From: JBEKEX01 sp050013615 | GTDB taxonomy: Bacteria > Chloroflexota > Anaerolineae > Anaerolineales > Anaerolineaceae | Direction: 5' to 3' | DNA: 32,241 bases | Assembly (NCBI GenBank): GCA_050013615.1 | Contig: JBEKEX010000007.1 | Location: 1 to 32,241, forward strand | Part shown: piece by piece, positions 7,642 to 15,717 of the stretch | How positions within the stretch are numbered: the first letter of the stretch is position 1 | Layout of the letters: each line of letters opens with the position of its first letter | The notes under the pieces: generated by a model | Seen by the model: the letters and a program-made list of their open reading frames with translations, nothing else | The model's database searches: none | What the model was told of the DNA's origin: nothing | Program-made: the position numbers and the translations under genes

Positions 7642-8715
7642 ATGGAAAGAATACGTGAACAGCTAAAAAATCCGCTGGCGACTGCGATTGCAGGCTTGCT
7701 GGTTGGCTTGATCATCGGCTTGCCCATCCTGGGTTGGTGGGTGTGGCCGGTGCAATGGTATGATGCAGCCCCAGTTCACCTCAGCCAGTATTTCCAGCAA
7801 GACTACCTGTGCATGACGATCGACTCTTATGCGCAGAACAATAACATGGCAGTAGCCTTGCGCCGTTATCAAGCATTGGGTGATAAGGGGATCGATATCC
7901 TCTCCGGCCTTAATGCCTCGACGTGTTCATCCAGCAATACGACAGCGCTGCAGGCCTTCCGTGTCCTGGTGTGGCAATCGGCAGGCTCGACGGCCAACGT
8001 CAGCCAAACTCCGTCGTCACCCACATTGCAATCTTCCACGTCGCAGGCGACGGCAATTGCTCCCATCGTGACACCAGCACCCACCAGCCAGAGCAGTGGT
8101 AGCCCGCTGATCATCATCTTGATCATCCTGCTGGCACTGACCGTGGCGGTCGGGATTGCAGCTTACTATTTGTTCGTGGTCCGCAACCGGCAGGGGGTGG
8201 GCGGAATGGTTTCCTCGACGAAGCTGGAGCAAGAACCATCCCCGATGGAAGAAGAACAAACGGATTACGCCGCCCAGGGACAGGAAACACCTATTGCACA
8301 ATTCATGACCACTTACATGCTGGGTGACGATCTTTATGACGACTCGTTCAGCATCGATGCACCATCAGGTGAATTTTTGGGCGAATGTGGGGTGGGCATC
8401 ACGGAAACGGTCGGCGTGGGCGATCCCAAGAAAGTCACCGCCTTCGAGGTCTGGCTGTTCGACAAGAACGATATCCAGACTGTCACTAAGATGTTGATGA
8501 GCGATCATGCCTTCAATGACCCCAACATCCGCCAGAAGCTAATGGCGAAGGGCGAATTGGTGCGCATCGAACCTGGTCAACGCGTGTTGCTGGAGACGGC
8601 GACGCTGCAATTGGAAGCCCGGGTGGTCGACGTGAACTATGGCCAGGGCGCCTTGCCGGCCAACAGTTTCTTCGACCGCATGACGCTGGAATTGGCCATC
8701 TGGTCGAAGGTTTGA
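7642..8715 (+). CDS. Two-transmembrane protein of unknown function
   Basis: I do not recognise a named family. The 357 residues show an N-terminal membrane segment (about 12-36, no cleavage site evident), and an external region of about 115 residues whose end (115-154) is a Ser/Thr/Pro/Gln-rich linker. A second membrane segment (about 155-179) follows, then an acidic cytoplasmic linker and a C-terminal domain of about 140 residues (218-357) rich in beta-type alternation (for example GITETVGVGDPKKVTAFEVWLF). Two cysteines lie in the outer part (C57 and C95), possibly paired. The start has GGAG about nine bases upstream. It follows topA by 121 bp with no clear promoter and ends just before a strong terminator, so it is probably the last gene of that unit. 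Confidence 0.8.
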   Translation: MERIREQLKNPLATAIAGLLVGLIIGLPILGWWVWPVQWYDAAPVHLSQYFQQDYLCMTIDSYAQNNNMAVALRRYQALGDKGIDILSGLNASTCSSSNTTALQAFRVLVWQSAGSTANVSQTPSSPTLQSSTSQATAIAPIVTPAPTSQSSGSPLIIILIILLALTVAVGIAAYYLFVVRNRQGVGGMVSSTKLEQEPSPMEEEQTDYAAQGQETPIAQFMTTYMLGDDLYDDSFSIDAPSGEFLGECGVGITETVGVGDPKKVTAFEVWLFDKNDIQTVTKMLMSDHAFNDPNIRQKLMAKGELVRIEPGQRVLLETATLQLEARVVDVNYGQGALPANSFFDRMTLELAIWSKV

Positions 8716-8733
8716 AAGATTTGATTAAGAACA

Positions 8734-8759
8734 AAAACGCCCGCTTTAGCGGGCGTTTT
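8734..8759. terminator. Bidirectional intrinsic terminator
   Basis: AAAACGCCCGC (8734-8744), a TTTA loop and GCGGGCGTTTT (8749-8759) form an 11-pair stem with A-rich and T-rich ends, so it works on both strands. It lies between the convergent 7642-8715 gene and greA, whose stop codon begins four bases further on. Confidence 0.92.
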
Positions 8760-8762
8760 CTG

Positions 8763-9230
8763 TTATTCGATCTTTGTCACTTTCAAGCGGAGGGCTCCGG
8801 CAGGAGTTTCGATCTCTACGACGTCTTTCACTTTATGTCCCAGAAGCGCACGGCCAATCGGAGATTCGTATGAAATATTCCCTTTTTCAGGGTTGGCTTC
8901 TTTGGGACCGACCAAATAATAGGTATCAGGCGGAAAATCATCTTCCTGCACGGTAATGCGTGAGCCAATTTCAATTGCATCCTTGCTATGGGTACTTTCA
9001 TCGATAATGACCACATTGTGCAAGGTATTCTCCAGTTCCAGGATCCTGCCTTCCAGGAAGCCTTGTTCTTCCTTTGCAGCAATATAATCGGCGTTCTCGG
9101 ATAGGTCACCTTGCTGGATGGCGGCGCGCAGGCGTTTCGAAAGCGCCAGACGCGCAGGGCCTTTGAGTTCTTGCAATTCTTTTCTCAAGCGGGCGGCACC
9201 TTCGGCGGTCAGGTAAGATAGATCTGACAT
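8763..9230 (-). CDS. greA: Transcription elongation factor GreA
   Basis: Stimulates the intrinsic RNA cleavage activity of backtracked RNA polymerase. At 155 residues it is of normal length, with an N-terminal coiled coil (about 8-75) and a C-terminal FKBP-like domain (about 80-155). The coiled-coil tip GDLSENADY carries the acidic residues D42 and E45 that reach the polymerase active site. The C-terminal SPIGRALLGHKVKDVVEIETPAG segment is characteristic. The ATG at 9230-9228 follows AAAGGGA at proper spacing. It is the last gene of the leftward operon, 33 bp after the dGTPase-like gene. Confidence 0.96.
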   Translation of the reverse strand: MSDLSYLTAEGAARLRKELQELKGPARLALSKRLRAAIQQGDLSENADYIAAKEEQGFLEGRILELENTLHNVVIIDESTHSKDAIEIGSRITVQEDDFPPDTYYLVGPKEANPEKGNISYESPIGRALLGHKVKDVVEIETPAGALRLKVTKIE

Positions 9231-9263
9231 TAATAAATCCCTTTCTATTTTGGCGTTCGTCGC

Positions 9264-10415
9264 TCAGGGCAGGGCGGCCGGATCGAATAATTTTTGATAT
9301 TCATCGATCGCAAAACGATCGGTCATTCCCGCAATGTAATCGCAGATGGTGCGCTCCAGGCCGCGCTCTTCCACCTGCGATTGGATGTGCGTGGGCAACA
9401 TGGAAGGTTCGGCATGGTAGGCTTCGAAGATGCGGTTGACGATTTGCTCTGCTTTAGTCGCCATGCGCACCACCCGGTAATGCCGGTACAGATTATTGAA
9501 GAGGAAATCCTTCAATTGCCGGTTGCGGCGGGCCATGTCTTCACTGAAACCGACCACATTATACGGCAGTCGCTGCAACTCGTCCACAGAACGCGCCTTG
9601 GATAGGTTAAGCCGCTGGTCTGTGGCGGTGATCTGGTCTGTGGTGTTCATCCCGATCAAACGGCGGATGATGCGGTGGCGCAGCATCTCGTCCACGGGTT
9701 GGTCCCGGCAATTCAAATCATCGAGCACGATCTCCCAGATCTCGATCTCGGAGAGCATCTCTGGTGTAATCAACCCGGAGCGGAGTCCGTCGTCCAGATC
9801 GTGAGCCGTGTATGCCAGCTCATCGGCCACATTGGTGATCTGTGCTTCCAGGTCACCCCGCAAGTCGGGGTCGAAATCCTTGGCATCGGAACGGTCATAC
9901 TCGGTTTCGTGTTTGACCATCCCCTCCAGCACTTCCCAGCTCAAATTCAGACCGTCGAATTCCGGGTAGCGTTTTTCGAGCTTGGTGACGATGCGGAAGG
10001 ACTGCTGGTTGTGATCGAAGCCTTCGTAGTCACGCATCAATCGTGAAAGGACGCGCTCTCCGGAGTGACCGAAGGGAGGATGCCCCAGGTCGTGAGCCAT
10101 GCAGATCGTTTCGACCAGGTCCTCGTTGGCGCCCAAAGCACGCGCAATGGTGCGCCCGGTCTGGACGACTTCCAGGGTATGGGTGAGGCGGGTGCGATAA
10201 TAATCGCCCTCGTGATTGATGAATACCTGAGTCTTGTATTCAAGGCGGCGGAAGGCAGTAGTATGAAGAATGCGGTCGCGGTCGCGCTGAAAACAGGTGC
10301 GATAGTCCGGTTCATTCTCTGGAAAAAAACGTCCCTTGGATTTGTTGCTGTGCACGGCGTAGGGTGCCAGAGATTGCTCTTCGAGTTTTTCGAGACTTTC
10401 ACGCGTTACTTGCAT
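9264..10415 (-). CDS. dgt: Deoxyguanosinetriphosphate triphosphohydrolase-like HD hydrolase
   Basis: HD-domain dNTP triphosphohydrolase family, expected to split dGTP or other dNTPs into nucleoside and triphosphate. The 383 residues show the family's N-terminal pattern YRTCFQRDRDRILHTTAFRRL (broken here after residue 57 for brevity), THTLEV with metal ligand H79, AHDLGHPPFGH (107-117) with the HD pair, and a later VADELAYTAHDLDDGL segment with the final aspartate. It belongs to the type-2, shorter subfamily often annotated 'dGTPase-like'. The true substrate is not evident. The start lies 2 bp after the isopentenyl phosphate kinase stop, so it is in the same operon. Confidence 0.92.
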   Translation of the reverse strand: MQVTRESLEKLEEQSLAPYAVHSNKSKGRFFPENEPDYRTCFQRDRDRILHTTAFRRLEYKTQVFINHEGDYYRTRLTHTLEVVQTGRTIARALGANEDLVETICMAHDLGHPPFGHSGERVLSRLMRDYEGFDHNQQSFRIVTKLEKRYPEFDGLNLSWEVLEGMVKHETEYDRSDAKDFDPDLRGDLEAQITNVADELAYTAHDLDDGLRSGLITPEMLSEIEIWEIVLDDLNCRDQPVDEMLRHRIIRRLIGMNTTDQITATDQRLNLSKARSVDELQRLPYNVVGFSEDMARRNRQLKDFLFNNLYRHYRVVRMATKAEQIVNRIFEAYHAEPSMLPTHIQSQVEERGLERTICDYIAGMTDRFAIDEYQKLFDPAALP

Positions 10416-10417
10416 GA

Positions 10418-11218
10418 TTAAACCTCTTTGAAATAGATGCGAGTGCCGGCCAGTTCGCCCAGTAGGGCGCTTTCGACCTGGCCTTGTGTTTCACCCGAAA
10501 AGATGAGTGCATCCGTAGTATGGTTTTGGTTGACGATCGACAACATCTGTTTTACCTTCTCTGCCATCCCACCGGTCACATCCACTGCACTCGAGCCGGT
10601 GAGCCAGGGAGCTATTTTTTGAATATTGGCCGGGGTAATTTCAGGAATGATATTCTTGCATTCAGGGAGGTCGGAACAAACGCCTGCCTCCAGCCCTGCC
10701 AACAAGACGCGGCTGGGGTTTAGGAGTTTTGCCATGTGGACAAAAGCCTCTTCTGTCGAAAGAATCGTGCCGCCAAGACTGATATCATAGACCACGTCGC
10801 CATACACCAGTGGGATCTGCCCCTGGATCAAGGCGGTCTTCAAAGGTGATATGTCCCAACTTTTAATGGAACCCCGGTCGGTGATTGCCAGGGCCGAAGG
10901 GGGAAATGAGATCACCGGCAGACTAGTATCGAGCAATGCATCCAAAACGATTTGATTGAGCGCACGCGCTTCGCGCCACACTTCCACAAACCCCAGCCAT
11001 TCAGTCGAGGTATGCACACCGTTGCGTGTGTGATAGCGTGCGGCAGGCATATGCCCAAATGACCCGGAACCATGTCCGAGGACTAATTTCAATTCAGGGT
11101 GTTTGAGCCGGGCGCGCATGATCTCGGCCGCCAAACGGTTGATCGTCTCCATTTTAGGCGTATGGGGATTGTTCTTATCGGTTATCAGGGAGCCACCCAG
11201 TTTGAGGAAGTAAAACAT
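10418..11218 (-). CDS. Isopentenyl phosphate kinase
   Basis: Amino-acid-kinase-fold enzyme that phosphorylates isopentenyl phosphate to IPP, the last step of the archaeal-type mevalonate route. The 266 residues begin with FLKLGGSLITDK (4-15) and carry GHGSGSFGH (48-56), which contains the catalytic histidine of characterised archaeal IPKs. YGDVVYD and the DVTGGMAEKV loop near the C-terminus also match the family and separate it from acetylglutamate, uridylate and aspartate kinases. The ATG follows CGGAG at seven bases. It lies 18 bp after the mevalonate kinase. The matching phosphomevalonate decarboxylase is not in the window. Fosfomycin-resistance kinase FomA is a relative but is not suggested by the context. 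Confidence 0.92.
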   Translation of the reverse strand: MFYFLKLGGSLITDKNNPHTPKMETINRLAAEIMRARLKHPELKLVLGHGSGSFGHMPAARYHTRNGVHTSTEWLGFVEVWREARALNQIVLDALLDTSLPVISFPPSALAITDRGSIKSWDISPLKTALIQGQIPLVYGDVVYDISLGGTILSTEEAFVHMAKLLNPSRVLLAGLEAGVCSDLPECKNIIPEITPANIQKIAPWLTGSSAVDVTGGMAEKVKQMLSIVNQNHTTDALIFSGETQGQVESALLGELAGTRIYFKEV

Positions 11219-11236
11219 CGATCTACTCCGTTTCCA

Positions 11237-12184
11237 TTAGCTTTTTATCAGATGCGTAATGATAACATTAGCTGCACCGGAATGCAGCAGTGCATCTTTC
11301 ACTGTATCGACCTTTTCAGGCGGCGTGAGGGCGATCATGTTGCCGCCCAGCCCGGCCCCAGAAAGCTTGGCGCCCAGAGCGCCGGAACTTAAAGCTACCT
11401 CGACTAGGGTATCCAGTTCAGGCGAGGAGACACCCAATTCTTTTAGCAATGCCTGGTTGCGCGTCATCAAGTTGCCCAACAGATCTGAGGGTCCATTTTC
11501 GATGGCGGTTTTTGCCTCTAATGCGACTTGACCGATCGAATCAAATATCCCTTCGTATTTGCTCATATCTGACTCCCACTTGCGGCGCACGCCGTTCACC
11601 GCCTCGGCCGTGGAACTCTTTACGCCGGTATCGGCGATAAGGAAAGTGAGATCTGTCCCGGTTTTGAGCAGCTTGAAAGGTTTATTACGGATGAAAAAGA
11701 TCGGCTGTTCGAAAGTGATGACGGTGTTATCGATGCCTGATGGGTTGCTGTGATGGATCTTTTCGACCTCGTAAGCCAGGGAAGTCACCTGTTCGTTTGG
11801 CAGCGGATGCCCCAGGAAAATGCCCAAGGCGCGGATCAGTGCCACGGAGACGGCAGCCCCCGAGCCCAAGCCGGCAGCCACCGGGATCGTGGACGTTATG
11901 CGGATGGTGCAGGCTGGGATTGTGGCGATCTGGAAATGCTCCCGCACCAAATCAATGGCTTTCGCCAATGGATGAAGTGTGGGAAGATCGGCGAGCCAGG
12001 CATCCAGCTGAACGGCCGGGGCTTGAAGTTTGAGTTCCCCGGGTTGCCCCTTGGGGTTTGCCAGGATGATCGCTTTTGCCTGGACCTGATGGACAGGGAT
12101 GGCAATGGCTGGCCGTTCATAGACGACGGCATGTTCGCCGAAAAGGATGATCTTGCCGGGTGCGGATGCGGAAACTGCGGGCAT
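11237..12184 (-). CDS. mvk: Mevalonate kinase
   Basis: GHMP-family kinase making 5-phosphomevalonate from mevalonate and ATP. The 315 residues start with SASAPGKIILFGEHAVVY (5-22), including E19 of the GEH motif. The ATP loop PVAAGLGSGAAVSVA is at 101-115, the NPSGIDN segment with the catalytic aspartate D152 at 147-153, and the C-terminal KLSGAGLGGNMIAL is GHMP motif 3. These together point to mevalonate kinase rather than galactokinase, homoserine kinase or phosphomevalonate kinase. The ATG is 9 bp after the upstream ubiA stop with no evident ribosome-binding site. It is cotranscribed with isopentenyl phosphate kinase. Confidence 0.93.
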   Translation of the reverse strand: MPAVSASAPGKIILFGEHAVVYERPAIAIPVHQVQAKAIILANPKGQPGELKLQAPAVQLDAWLADLPTLHPLAKAIDLVREHFQIATIPACTIRITSTIPVAAGLGSGAAVSVALIRALGIFLGHPLPNEQVTSLAYEVEKIHHSNPSGIDNTVITFEQPIFFIRNKPFKLLKTGTDLTFLIADTGVKSSTAEAVNGVRRKWESDMSKYEGIFDSIGQVALEAKTAIENGPSDLLGNLMTRNQALLKELGVSSPELDTLVEVALSSGALGAKLSGAGLGGNMIALTPPEKVDTVKDALLHSGAANVIITHLIKS

Positions 12185-12193
12185 TTTGGTCGA

Positions 12194-13063
12194 CTAGGAT
12201 AGATAAAAAATGAGCAATACTGCCAACCCCCACAGGCCGATATCAGCCTGAAGCGGGCGATCGGTCAACAATAATTCTTCGGGTTCACCACCGGCGTGTT
12301 CCACCTGGATCAAGTACAAGTACCGAAAGATGCCGTAGATAACGAAGGGGATGGTGAGCATCATGGTATGGTTCTCCGGCACATTGGGCGCCGAGAACGT
12401 GTAGAAGCTATAAGCGACGATAGTGGTGCTACTGACAATAGTAATGAATTGGTCCAGGAGTGGGATTGTGTAACCATCCAGCACCGGCCGGTGGACGGTT
12501 GCTGACGAGCCAAGATTGGAAAGTTCGGCACGACGCTTGCCGAAGCCCAGGTAAAGCGCCAGCAATGTGGTAACGACGTACAGCCAGGGTGAAAAACGCT
12601 CCACATGGATCAGGGTGACGCCGCTGGCGACTCTGAGCACATAGCAACTTGCCAATACAAGAACATCCACCAAGGGGATATGCTTCAGCCAGCGGGAATA
12701 GGCCAGGTTGACTGCCAAATAAAAAGCGCAAAGAACGGCAAAATCAAGCGACAGCCAATAGGCCAATGGAAATACCACCACGCACAGCACTGCGGCAGCC
12801 GCCAAAGCAACCGGGATGGGCAATTCGCCTGCAGCGATGGGACGTTTGCACTTTTCGGGGTGCTGACGGTCGGCATCCACATCCATCACGTCGTTAATAA
12901 TGTAAACGACGCTGGATAACAAACAAAACAACAGCATTCCGGCAACGGAACGCTCGACGGAAGAAAAAATGGATAGTTGACGATCGAAAACCAGGGCGGC
13001 CAGCACAAAAGCATTTTTCACCCACTGGCGAATGCGCATCGTCTTGATGATTGATCGAAGCAT
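12194..13063 (-). CDS. UbiA-family transferase, decaprenyl-phosphate phosphoribosyltransferase-like
   Basis: Multi-pass membrane enzyme of 289 residues with about eight or nine hydrophobic segments. The prenyl-diphosphate/Mg-binding motif NDVMDVDAD is at 57-65. The N-terminal RIRQWVKNAFVLAALVFD pattern and C-terminal HAGGEPEELLLTDRPLQ pattern resemble mycobacterial DPPR synthase (Rv3806c), which joins PRPP to decaprenyl phosphate, more than quinone-type UbiA proteins. It would then make a polyprenyl-phosphate phosphoribose for cell-wall or surface glycans. It heads the operon with mevalonate kinase and isopentenyl phosphate kinase, which provide the polyprenyl backbone. Start choice: the ATG lies six bases after a -10 box (TATATT), so the mRNA may be leaderless. 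Substrate identity is inferred. Confidence 0.85.
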   Translation of the reverse strand: MLRSIIKTMRIRQWVKNAFVLAALVFDRQLSIFSSVERSVAGMLLFCLLSSVVYIINDVMDVDADRQHPEKCKRPIAAGELPIPVALAAAAVLCVVVFPLAYWLSLDFAVLCAFYLAVNLAYSRWLKHIPLVDVLVLASCYVLRVASGVTLIHVERFSPWLYVVTTLLALYLGFGKRRAELSNLGSSATVHRPVLDGYTIPLLDQFITIVSSTTIVAYSFYTFSAPNVPENHTMMLTIPFVIYGIFRYLYLIQVEHAGGEPEELLLTDRPLQADIGLWGLAVLLIFYLS

Positions 13064-13075
13064 AGGATAAATATA
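13044..13075. promoter_or_regulatory. Divergent promoter region between ubiA-like gene and tlyA
   Basis: Leftward: TG, one base, then TATATT (minus strand, 13075-13070) is an extended -10, leaving six bases before the ubiA-like ATG, so transcription would start at or next to the start codon. Rightward: TTGATG (13044-13049), 16 bp, GATAAA (13066-13071) is a plausible tlyA promoter that overlaps the leftward start. Only 44 bp separate the two start codons. Confidence 0.45.
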
Positions 13076-13107
13076 TCACAAATCGTGAACTCGATGATTG
13101 AAGTAAA

Positions 13108-13902
13108 ATGGGAATTATGGAAAAAATACGCCTGGATGTGCTGATGGTGGAGAAAGGCCTTGCCGAAAGCCGCAGCCTTGCCCAACGCCTGGTGATGGCG
13201 GGCCAGGTGCGTGTAGATGGGCAGGTGGCCCTTAAACCGGCAACCAAAGTGGCTGAAACAGTTGAAATCAGCGTGGACCACGGCCCCAAATTCGTCTCGC
13301 GCGGGGGAGAGAAGCTGGATGCCGCCTTGCAAGCTTTCGGGATGACCGATCTTCAAGGCCGTACCTGTGCGGATGTCGGCGCATCGACGGGTGGGTTTAC
13401 AGATTGCCTGCTACAGCGTGGTGCGCATAAAGTCTATGCGATCGATGTGGGCTATGGCGAGCTGCATTGGAAGCTGCGCAATGACCCGCGCGTGGTGGTG
13501 ATGGAGAAAACCAATGCCCGCTTTGTTGCAATTTTGCCTGAGCTGATCGATCTGGCCAGTGTGGATGCTTCATTTATATCTCTGCGAACTTTGCTGCCAG
13601 TCATCCACAACTGGCTGGTGCCAAATGGCGAAGTTGTGGCTTTGATCAAGCCTCAGTTCGAAGCAGGTCGCGCGCAGGCCGCCAAAGGCGAGGGAGTCAT
13701 CCGCGATCCGGCTGTCCATGAGGAAGTACTCAAAACGGTGCTGGGGTATGCGCAAGCACAAGGGTATGGCCTGTTGGGATTGATCCGCTCACCGCTGACG
13801 GGGCCGAAGGGTAACATCGAGTTCCTGGCTCATTGGAATTTGGACGATCACAATGCGGTAGATGTGGAAGAACAGATTCAAAAAGCATTAATGGTATACT
13901 AA
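13108..13902 (+). CDS. tlyA: TlyA family rRNA 2'-O-methyltransferase / hemolysin-like protein
   Basis: S4-domain plus FtsJ-like methyltransferase. In mycobacteria TlyA methylates 16S C1409 and 23S C1920. The 264 residues show an S4 RNA-binding domain (about 7-65, LDVLMVEKGLAESRSLAQR), the RGGEKL linker (65-70), SAM motif I in DVGASTGGFTDC (89-100), VDASFISL and IKPQFEAGR. An internal ATG three codons in (13117) has a slightly better upstream purine stretch (GGGA), so the protein may start there. It is nine bp before lepA and divergent from the isoprenoid operon. Confidence 0.92.
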   Translation: MGIMEKIRLDVLMVEKGLAESRSLAQRLVMAGQVRVDGQVALKPATKVAETVEISVDHGPKFVSRGGEKLDAALQAFGMTDLQGRTCADVGASTGGFTDCLLQRGAHKVYAIDVGYGELHWKLRNDPRVVVMEKTNARFVAILPELIDLASVDASFISLRTLLPVIHNWLVPNGEVVALIKPQFEAGRAQAAKGEGVIRDPAVHEEVLKTVLGYAQAQGYGLLGLIRSPLTGPKGNIEFLAHWNLDDHNAVDVEEQIQKALMVY

Positions 13903-13911
13903 CTTCCGTCT

Positions 13912-15717
13912 ATGCCCACCGATCACATCCGCAATTTCTGTATCATTGCGCACGTGGACCATGGAAAGTCCACGCTCGCCGACCGCCTGCTGCAATTGAC
14001 CGGGACGATCTCAGACCGCGAAATGGTGGACCAGGTTCTGGACACCATGGATTTGGAACGCGAGAAAGGCGTCACGATCAAAGCATCTGCGGTGCGGATG
14101 AGCTATACCGCCAAAAATGGGCAAAGTTTCGAATTAAACCTGATCGATACGCCAGGACATGTGGACTTTAACTACGAAGTCAGCCGGGCATTGGAAGCTT
14201 GTGAAGGGGCATTGCTAGTGGTGGATGCGACCCAGGGCATCGAGGCACAGACGCTGGCAAATTTGTACCTGGCGCTCGAATCCAACCTGACGATCATCCC
14301 GGTGATCAACAAGATCGACCTGCCCTCAGCACAGCCTGATGTGGTGGCGGTCGCTCTGAACAGTTTATTGGGCACACCGGCGGATAAGATCTTACGGATT
14401 TCGGCCAAGGATGGCACGAACGTCGACCAGGTGCTCGAGGCTATCGTCCAACAGGTCCCGCCGCCAAAAGGTGATCCACACGCGGCGCTGCAGGCGTTGA
14501 TCTTCGATTCTCATTATGATTCTTACAAGGGTGTGATCGCTTACATGCGCGTGACGCAGGGGACGATCAGGATGAACGACGAACTGCGCATGATGTCGAC
14601 CAATACGGACGTCAAACCGGTCGAGATCGGTGTGTTTTCGCCGAACATGAAGCCCATCGATCACCTGGAGGCAGGGGACGTCGGTTATATTGCCACGGGA
14701 CTGAAGACAGTACGGGAGTGCCGCGTGGGGGATACTATCACTCACAGCCGCGAGCCGGCCGAGAAACCGCTGGCTGGCTATCGTCATCCCAAGCCCATGG
14801 TGTTTGCCGGTATCTACCCGGTCGAGGGCGAAGATTACGAAGACCTGAAAGAGGCGCTCGAGAAGCTTCAGCTTAACGATGCCTCGCTCGTCTATATCCC
14901 GGAAACGTCACAGGCGCTCAATTTTGGGTTCCGTTGCGGCTTTTTGGGCTTGTTCCACATGGAGATCATCCAGGAACGGATCGAGCGGGAATATGACCTG
15001 AACATCGTTGTCACCGCGCCTTCCGTGGAGTACGAAGTTGAGATGCTGGATGGTACGGTGCTGGTGATCGATTCGCCGGCCAAACTCCCGGACGAAGTGA
15101 CGGTCAAGGAGATCCGTGAACCCTGGATGAAGCTGGATATTTTGATACCAACGGAATACTACGGTACGATCATGGATCTGGCCACCAAACGGCATGCCGT
15201 GTATACGGTACAGGAATATCCGGCGCCCGACCGGGTACAGCTTTCCTTCGAAATCCCGCTTTCCGAGATCATCGTCGATTTCTTTGACGATCTGAAATCA
15301 CGCACGCGTGGTTACGGCTCGATGGATTATCAGTTCCTGCAATACCGGCCCGGTAACCTGGTAAAACTGGAGATATTGGTTGGCGGCGAGCCGGTGGATG
15401 CATTGGCAGCGATCGTGCATAAGGATCAGGCCTATCACAAAGGCCAGAAGTTGGTTACAAAGTTGAAGGAGCTTATCCCACGCCAGCTTTTTGATGTCGT
15501 TATCCAAGCATCGGCGGGCGGCCGGGTTATATCAAGGGCAATTGTTAAAGCACTGCGCAAGGACGTGCTGGCGAAGTGCTATGGCGGGGATATCACGCGC
15601 AAGAAAAAATTACTGGAGAAACAGAAGAAAGGCAAACGCCGGATGAAAATGGTGGGTGACGTGGAAATCCCACAGGAAGCATTCATGGCAGTTCTCCGTC
15701 TTGGTGAAGAAGAATGA
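13912..15717 (+). CDS. lepA: Elongation factor 4 (LepA)
   Basis: A ribosome-associated translational GTPase that acts on stalled or mistranslocated ribosomes and in 30S assembly. It has 601 residues, the family length. Motifs are AHVDHGKST (13-21), GVTIKA (53-58), DTPGH (79-83), NKID (133-136) and SAKDG. The LepA-specific C-terminal domain is visible in KLLEKQKKGKRRMKMVGDVE and EIPQEAFMAVL. No Shine-Dalgarno precedes the ATG; it starts 9 bp after tlyA and is likely coupled to it. Its stop overlaps the next start as ATGA. Confidence 0.97.
   Translation: MPTDHIRNFCIIAHVDHGKSTLADRLLQLTGTISDREMVDQVLDTMDLEREKGVTIKASAVRMSYTAKNGQSFELNLIDTPGHVDFNYEVSRALEACEGALLVVDATQGIEAQTLANLYLALESNLTIIPVINKIDLPSAQPDVVAVALNSLLGTPADKILRISAKDGTNVDQVLEAIVQQVPPPKGDPHAALQALIFDSHYDSYKGVIAYMRVTQGTIRMNDELRMMSTNTDVKPVEIGVFSPNMKPIDHLEAGDVGYIATGLKTVRECRVGDTITHSREPAEKPLAGYRHPKPMVFAGIYPVEGEDYEDLKEALEKLQLNDASLVYIPETSQALNFGFRCGFLGLFHMEIIQERIEREYDLNIVVTAPSVEYEVEMLDGTVLVIDSPAKLPDEVTVKEIREPWMKLDILIPTEYYGTIMDLATKRHAVYTVQEYPAPDRVQLSFEIPLSEIIVDFFDDLKSRTRGYGSMDYQFLQYRPGNLVKLEILVGGEPVDALAAIVHKDQAYHKGQKLVTKLKELIPRQLFDVVIQASAGGRVISRAIVKALRKDVLAKCYGGDITRKKKLLEKQKKGKRRMKMVGDVEIPQEAFMAVLRLGEEE

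Noticed and set aside
7143..7727. 194-codon minus-strand frame across the topA end and the 121-bp gap, including CPIC-like text
   Set aside because: Most of it is antisense to the TopA zinc ribbons, which creates Cys/Pro-rich text by chance; no start signal and no neighbour on that strand.
8716..8762. Whether the palindromic stretch could be a mobile-element end
   Set aside because: The GC stem with A and T tails between two converging stop codons is fully explained as a bidirectional terminator.
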